A model generated the notes under the pieces. That model saw only the letters and a list, made by a program, of their open reading frames with translations. It was not told where the DNA came from and did not search any database. The translations under genes were made by a program, and so were the position numbers. A DNA stretch of 64,000 nucleotides from Haemonchus contortus (lineage: Eukaryota; Nematoda; Chromadorea; Rhabditida; Trichostrongylidae), in the NCBI GenBank assembly GCA_000469685.2, contig LS997564.1, positions 17,387,615 to 17,451,614 of the forward strand, written 5' to 3'. Below, in pieces: positions 58,379-64,000 of this stretch (position 1 is the stretch's first letter; every line of letters starts with the position of its first letter).

Positions 58379-60016
58379 TCGTAGTCCCATACTAGATTTT
58401 AGTTACTGTGTGAATTCCAAGATTACGTCTTATGAACGGAATAAATAATTTACAGATGGAACGACAAATCTGACAGGACTAATCGGGAACGGTCTGATAG
58501 ATCTCCTTTCTCACTCCACCACAGAGACAGCGCGAAGCTTGGAATTTTAGAATTTCTACCATTTTATACTCATTGAATGAGAAAAGCAAACAAGTGCCGA
58601 GTGCCTAATTGTGAATCACAGACATGTCAGCTAGATAGAGAGTCACATTGTTACGCCACATATTTTCGCGACTGCAAAAAAAAGCCTGTTCCTATTCGCG
58701 AATCGGCAGAGTTGTGTTCATAGTATGGACGTCAACGCCGCATCAGCGTCTGTGGAATGGTGGAATATCTACCCACATGTAGGGCGATTAGGCGCAGTTC
58801 CAAGAGCACCCTAATCTACAAATCTCTCACTAGTATTGCTGCTTCCCAGAGTTGAGAGCTTAGTAAATGTTTTCTGGACTGGATGCTAATCTTTCCACAA
58901 GCCCTAATCTATTTGTCGCCTGAAAATCTGACTTCCTTTCCCCTCTAAGTTATGAGAAAATTTTTTGCTTGACATTTCTTTTCGAACTGGTCACCTCGCC
59001 TTAATTCTACTGCTGTAGCAATGGCTCCCCATTTATTGTTTGTGCTTGAGAGTGATTTTTTTACTTCCTTCATGAAAGAATGGTTGATCTCAAAGATGTC
59101 AATTTTGTCCTATAGCACAGATAATCTGGAATTAAAGCCTCGTTCTCAGAATAGAATCCGAGGACATTTATCTAGCCTACTGTGTTCTGTACGGAATCAA
59201 GGCAACGTGAAAGTGCGTTAGTTGAGAGTAGACAACCAGTGATAGAATCGAAGATTGTTTCTCTTAGGCCTTGACGTCCTAATGTTGAAGCATTGAAGAG
59301 CTAAATAAATAAGCCTCGAGCAATGTCTGCAGGACTACGTCTGTTTACGTAGATTTGCGGACTTAGTACCATCAACGTAATACTCAAATTTACTAAAATT
59401 TACTGCGTGTGCATGAAAAGAGCTAGTTTCTATCACTTTATTAAGGGCAGATGATCAGTAGCGTTTGGTTCTATCATAGTCTAGGTATGTTTATGGTGTA
59501 CACTTTCTTTTGCTGTGTTTTTGCCACTTCTTTTGTAAAATTCTCGCACTGAAGGCTTTCATTGTAGGCTTACGACGATACAGCGGTATATTGTGAAGTG
59601 TGCGTGTGCTGATCGGATTTTTTGGGAATCAGGCGAGGGTTTTGGAAACTGAATACGTTGTGGAATAGAAGGATTCTAAAGGTATGCATCCGCTCAAGTT
59701 GTCTGAAAATTAACAGGGTTCTTATGTGCGTTGAACAACCCTATTCCATTTACTGGGTATAACTTCGATGCTTTGCCAACCATAATGGTTGTCATGCATT
59801 AGCAAAATAAGTTGCCAAAGAATCCTGTTGGTTAAGCGGGTTATAGTTAAGGTGTAAAGCCCAATCGAGAAGTTATTCAAGGAAGTTCAAGGTTTTCAAT
59901 ACTTTTGATCTATTTTATGGCTTTGCATATTGTTAGAGGAATAGCGTCTCGTAGTTTATAGTTTTCAATTCATTTTCTTATCCTCTCGTGGTTCTGATGC
60001 CAACGTTGATTGTTTT
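58379..60016. other. Intergenic region
   Basis: No recognised gene. A 66-codon open stretch (59021-59221, plus) has no motif. It should contain the promoter of the TMEM177-like gene. Confidence 0.35.
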
Positions 60017-60018
60017 AG
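60012..60018 (+). promoter_or_regulatory. Probable trans-splice acceptor of the TMEM177-like gene
   Basis: GTTTTAG ends at 60018, 12 bases before the start ATG at 60031, with no coding exon visible upstream. Confidence 0.5.
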
Positions 60019-60030
60019 AATCTTTGTGAA

Positions 60031-61833
60031 ATGACTCGTAGATTTGACTGGTGGATTCGACAAGCGTACCTTGCAATCATACCCTCGTATCCTATAGGAT
60101 ACTTGGTCGTTCACGGTGAGATTACCATTATTGTTCATTAGTTAGGAGTATTACACGCAAGACGTTTTAAGGGTTCCGTGGTGATCAGGTATGGAGTAAA
60201 CTCTATGTGGAAAGGAGTGTTTTTCCTCCGTCAGAGTATTTGAAAGAATTGGTCGAGTCGGAGATGGATAAGCTTGAGAAAATAAAAAACCCAAAAGTAT
60301 GTCAAATTCTTCGATTTGAATTTTTTTGGCAGTCAGTCATTCCAGCTCTTTAGGTACGTTTGAGTCTAACAGACTCCTCTGAACCTCGCGTGTATGGAGG
60401 TTTCTTCTTGCAAACGGGTGCTGAACTTCAGTTTCCAATGCGAATGTCGCTCGATGATGTGGAGCAGGCACGCCGTTTAGCTAGCAACATTGAACTTGAC
60501 TTGGGTCTAGCTAGGTATGAAAAAGTTTGTTCAAGTCCCTCTCCTGTTTTCATTTGGAAATAAGATTTTTTTGTAAAACCACGAGCTCCTGTCTGCACTT
60601 ACAGCCCAGCTTTTCTGAAACGTAACGCTTTGAAAGGTTTTTGGGAGGGAAATGCATCGTGAGTTTTATCCTCTATCCTGCTATCCTTTTGCCTGAGAAA
60701 TCGAGTTGGGGTTCTGTCGCAGCACGGCTCGGCGGTCTATACAGAAACAAAACAGTTATCGAACATTTTTTTAACCAGTCTACCTCGATGTTGCAGCCTC
60801 GTGTAGCGACAGGACTCGTTTTTGATCCTAACAGTATTGAACTTCCGTTAGTAGCGCTTTTAATTAGGCATCGACGTAAAATCGAAGTGAACACGAAAAT
60901 TGGCGAAGAGTTGACGTCTCGAATGATGTTGTCCGATGCTGCAAAGATGTTTCTTGTGCAAAGACAGCTTCAGCTCGCTAATAGGTATTGACTGCATTCC
61001 ATCATAAAAACATTAATGATTTTTATTTATTCTTATGTTTGTTGCAGTTTCGCCTTGTTCAATGCACCGTACATAGCTTGGTTTGGAATTTTTGGGGCGG
61101 GCTATGGCATTTCTGTAGGTAAGCAACCGTAGTTTGTTATTTTACATTTTCCTAATGTTCCGTAGGGAGTAGTTATGCATCAATCATTGATTGTGCTACT
61201 CATCAGCTGCCGTAGTTTTTCAGTTTCAAAGCTGTGCGATTTTGAGCTTTATCAGACGAAGTACTCTCAGGTCTTTCAAGTTTTGTCGGCGTTGCTGTTG
61301 GGACACTGGTAGGAGTGGTATTTAGCGCAGTCGCTTTTCGCCAATTTTTCAAGAGTTACACTGCATACAAAGTGAGATGGGCCGACGAGAAGACCGTTGA
61401 GATGTGAGTTGTCTGGTATTGCTTTTCATCGGCTCTTTATTCCTTGAGATGAGTAGTTATGTAGAAACGCTTGAATAGATTCAATTAAATTTCCAGCGGT
61501 GAGGAATATTTGCAAGGAGCGTGCGATTACTTTCGGTCTACAATGAAATTCAATAGATTGTTACGAGTATTGTTAGGTGAAGAAGGAGAACAAAATATTA
61601 CGAGGAGTGGCGATGTACGGTAAGCGTCTAATTTTTTCGATTCTATTCAAACTTCAAAAGGACCTTCATTCGATTCCACTTAGCTGCACAGCACATCTAG
61701 CAAATATTACTGCTAAAGCTCAGAGTAAACATTCAGGATGGACCCCATTCCCCTCTCAGTAAGGTTGAAAAATGTTAGCCGCCTTTGGAAATCGAAGACG
61801 GCAGCGTCGAAGGAGGAAGCTAGTCTATCATAG
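60031..61833 (+). CDS. TMEM177-like mitochondrial membrane protein
   Basis: Nine exons, 60031-60115, 60172-60296, 60354-60514, 60605-60658, 60745-60984, 61048-61118, 61271-61403, 61497-61619 and 61737-61833, give 362 residues. The N-terminus has a membrane segment (AYLAIIPSYPIGYLVV). The middle has GFFLQTGAELQFPM and SRMMLSDAAKMFLVQR. Two further hydrophobic segments follow (YIAWFGIFGAGYGISV; FVGVAVGTLVGVVFSAVAF). The end, RLLRVLLGEEGEQNITRSGDV, matches the LLGKDGEK...SG motif near the C-terminus of TMEM177. In mammals TMEM177 sits in the inner mitochondrial membrane and stabilises COX20 during cytochrome c oxidase subunit 2 assembly. The exon 5 acceptor (TATACAG at 60744) was chosen because alternatives bring in stops. 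A diverged copy lies 0.8 kb downstream. Confidence 0.82.
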
Positions 61834-62129
61834 TTTTATTAATGCCTAGGGTCAACTTGTTGTTTGTAGTTTTGAGAGTTTTTTTTTATCATTTACTGAT
61901 CGTGAGTGATTATAATTATCTTTGTTGATGCAATCAGTATGATGTAATTGTAGAACTTTCGCAGTTTTCCGCATGTTTTCAATGATTGAACGAAATGTAA
62001 GTTTTAGGGACATGGCGTTGCATTTGTAAACGAAATCTTAGCCCAGGAACCTGGTTCTTGCAGTGATCTTGCCTCGAGGGAGTGGTCGTGATGCAGTGCA
62101 TCACCAGGCGGCTATCTCTTGCGTAAGCC

Positions 62130-62270
62130 CCTTTTTCGATGCGTCGCACATGGGAAGGGCTGAGTATTTGTGTATTCAAATAAGGTTATGCCGTTTAATG
62201 AACTATATTGTGCATGGAATGCTACCTCCACTGCATTCATTGATCCACCGTAAGGTCACTGTGGGAACCG
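62130..62270 (+). repeat. Dispersed repeat, copy 2
   Basis: Counterpart of 57980-58110, without the MITE. It lies between the two TMEM177-like genes. Confidence 0.5.
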
Positions 62271-62595
62271 GATTTACGTGCTGCATTAACGTTCCTGTAT
62301 GTGATACAATGACTCAATCAGATTGCCAATGAATTCTTAAGCAACATTTTTCTGAGTTCATCATGCGATTAGACTTCGTTTAATTTCTAGGTTTTCTCTG
62401 AGATTTTCGAGTTCGCTGACTACCTGGTTCATATCATCTGAACTTTTGTAGATTCTGAGCAGCCGTACAGAGTATGCGATTATCCCGAGCAGTGCTGTCC
62501 TACAGGTCTGCGAGTCTACTTACTTTTGAATATTACTGCTAATATGTGAATGTGACATGTATTATAGTTTCTCTTTGAAGGAAGTGGAACGAGCA

Positions 62596-63224
62596 AGCGA
62601 CCGCCTTTCTACAAACGAAAGTTGGGCGACGGTTACGGATAGGACTTCTCGGTGGTACTATTATCGCTTATCCGTTAACTTCCTTGCTCGTTAACGGCCC
62701 ATTAGTTAATTTCACTTTTCCTCGCAGGTTGGTCATTTTTGTATATTTACCTCCTAAGGATTTCCTAATCTTTAGTTCCGGGCATTTTAGATATTCAGTG
62801 GAAGACCTACCGCCCAGACTTAAAGAGATTGCACAAGAGGTGAGCTGGCATTATTGCGTCTTGAGAAATATGTTCGTGATTGAAGCGCTACTATTTGTAG
62901 GAGTACCAAAGGTTTTTGGAGTCAGAGTCACGTGTTGCGAAGGATGCTGTTGTAACTCATCATCTCGGAAAATCCTTAAGTGTGTTTCTTTTACTTTTGT
63001 TTTTGTTCGAAATCCTTGTCATACTCTCATTCTTAGCATCTTTGGCTGTTCCAAATTTTGACTGTTGTCCTTGTTGAAAATGGGTAATATTATTCACAAA
63101 ATTCCTGTTCAGGTGACTGTGAAACGGAAGCAGCTGGCTCTCTCGGGGTGCGAACTGGCCTCCACCTTGCTATACCTTGTCATGCTCGATTCAAAAACAC
63201 TGACGAAGCATTGGAGTACCTCAG
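62596..63224 (+). CDS. Second TMEM177-like gene, 5' part only
   Basis: Four in-phase exons are visible: about 62596-62727, 62791-62839, 62901-62979 and 63113-63224 (donor GTGAAG). They read RIGLLGGTIIAYPLTSLLVN, then RYSVEDLPPRLKEIAQE, EYQRFLESESRVAKDAVVTH and a last exon with GSLGVRTGLHLAIPCHARF and DEALEYLR. These match the first part of the neighbour in order (AIIPSYPIGYLVV; PSEYLKELVESE; GGFFLQTGAELQFPM; DVEQARRLA), so it is a tandem paralogue. The start codon is unresolved: the frame has a TGA just upstream and an ATG at 62562 is in another frame. No later exon is visible before 64000. The gene either continues beyond the window or is truncated. Confidence 0.6.
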
Positions 63225-64000
63225 GTGAAGGATTATACTTCTATACCTTGTGCAACATAATGTCGTTTTTTCTCTAACAAGTTTATTTATTCTGTTCGAG
63301 CATAATGCCTGGATAATGTGGCTGGATAATGCCTGACTCTTGTTATTTTTAACGCATCTGAACTGAATTTAATTTCCGGAATCCTTACTGTACATAATGC
63401 GCTCCCTCTGTTTGTTTGTCTGTCTGTCTGACATGAAATTCTATCTTACCTGAAGTAACACCAAGAAAGTCGAATCAAGTTCAGAGTGGGCTGGGCATAG
63501 GTCAAGATTGGCAAAGCCATGTGAGCTCAGCGGAACTCTGCCAAATAGGGCGGGACATGCACCGAAAATGGGTGGGACCATGGGCAAAACTTCTTATCTT
63601 GGTTTCATAACAGCTAAGACGCCGAGGAAAAATGAGCAAAGATGAGGAATGGGTCGACAAATGAAATGAAAGGGACTCATACTCGGTGGACGATGCCTAG
63701 TACATAGGTCCACAACACGATTCAGCAAAAGCCTAGAGGCAAGAAAAATCATAAATGGGCAAGGTGCAATATGAGTTAGGCTTCAGAAACGTTGTAGAAC
63801 GCTGAAAAAAGTAGAGGCTGTAAGGTTGATCACCACGAGGAACGCGAGGATCACCTGCAGTAGAGGGGGGGGAGCTATATCAAAACACCAAAATTCGGCT
63901 TAAAGCTCTCCATAATCCGAGAAAATGCCTAGAGCCTGTTGAAGGACAAATGGTCAAATCTTGAAAGTGGGCAGGGTTGCAGTGAGAGGCGCGGGGCTGA
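63225..64000. other. No recognised exon
   Basis: Expected to be intron or 3' flank of the second TMEM177-like gene. It contains a TGTCTGTCTGTCTG patch at about 63416 and a G run near 63867. No exon is recognised. Confidence 0.35.

Noticed and set aside
62451..62508. Exon-like segment ATTCTGAGCAGCCG...CTACAG between two splice signals
   Set aside because: It fits neither the end of the first TMEM177-like gene (the exon at 61737 gives the family-like C-terminus) nor the start of the second. Joining it to the first gene creates a stop.
1..64000. CRISPR arrays, rRNA genes, bacterial operons or phage
   Set aside because: No regularly spaced repeats, rRNA signatures or prokaryotic gene organisation were seen on either strand.

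Overview
The window looks like nuclear DNA of a parasitic clade V nematode, probably hookworm-like (Strongylida). I infer this from three things. The genes are split by many short introns with TTTCAG-type acceptors. Several genes begin just after an orphan 3' splice site, as spliced-leader trans-splicing would leave. The repeats match families I know from hookworm genomes (an RTE retrotransposon, several mariners, a MULE). No bacterial gene, CRISPR array, rRNA or ordinary tRNA gene is visible.

Positions 1-30,000 are almost entirely transposable-element debris. A decayed RTE retrotransposon (176-2450) carries two nested DNA elements: a deletion-derivative mariner and a piggyBac-like MITE with TTAA ends. 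Then come a full-length but dead mariner (3674-4935), a large foldback repeat, a Tc1-like MITE, a second mariner of the Hsmar1/SETMAR type (7789-9057) and two MULE-type foldback MITEs. The centrepiece is a structurally complete Mutator-like element (11595-16002) with about 440-bp terminal inverted repeats, a 9-bp target duplication and an 11-exon transposase gene that reads open for 587 codons. Beyond it lie an orphan signal-peptide exon, tRNA-type SINEs in inverted orientation, another foldback repeat, a palindromic MITE, a second deletion-derivative mariner, and a rearranged LTR retrotransposon (gag joined to the end of integrase, reverse transcriptase missing).

Positions 30,000-64,000 hold the host genes, with long silent stretches between them. 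On the minus strand, 30171-33259 encodes a cysteine-bearing protein with an LRRNT-like module. After a second copy of the first mariner (34056-35317) and about 7 kb with little content, a large minus-strand gene (43108-49430) encodes an N4BP2-type protein with a P-loop polynucleotide kinase domain at its start and a DUF1771 plus Smr module at its end. Further on, an Sds3/SUDS3-family chromatin protein (53997-55497, plus) converges on a mitochondrial S-adenosylmethionine carrier of the SLC25A26 type (56193-57789, minus). The window closes with a TMEM177-like gene (60031-61833, plus), followed in tandem by a diverged paralogue (about 62596 onward) whose 3' part is not visible.

The host genes are not an operon-like functional set. 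Two of the three families at the right end act in mitochondria (SAM import; cytochrome oxidase assembly), which may be chance. The most notable content is the intact MULE, the foldback MITEs that share its ends and target-site size, and pairs of dead transposons sharing the same inactivating mutations.
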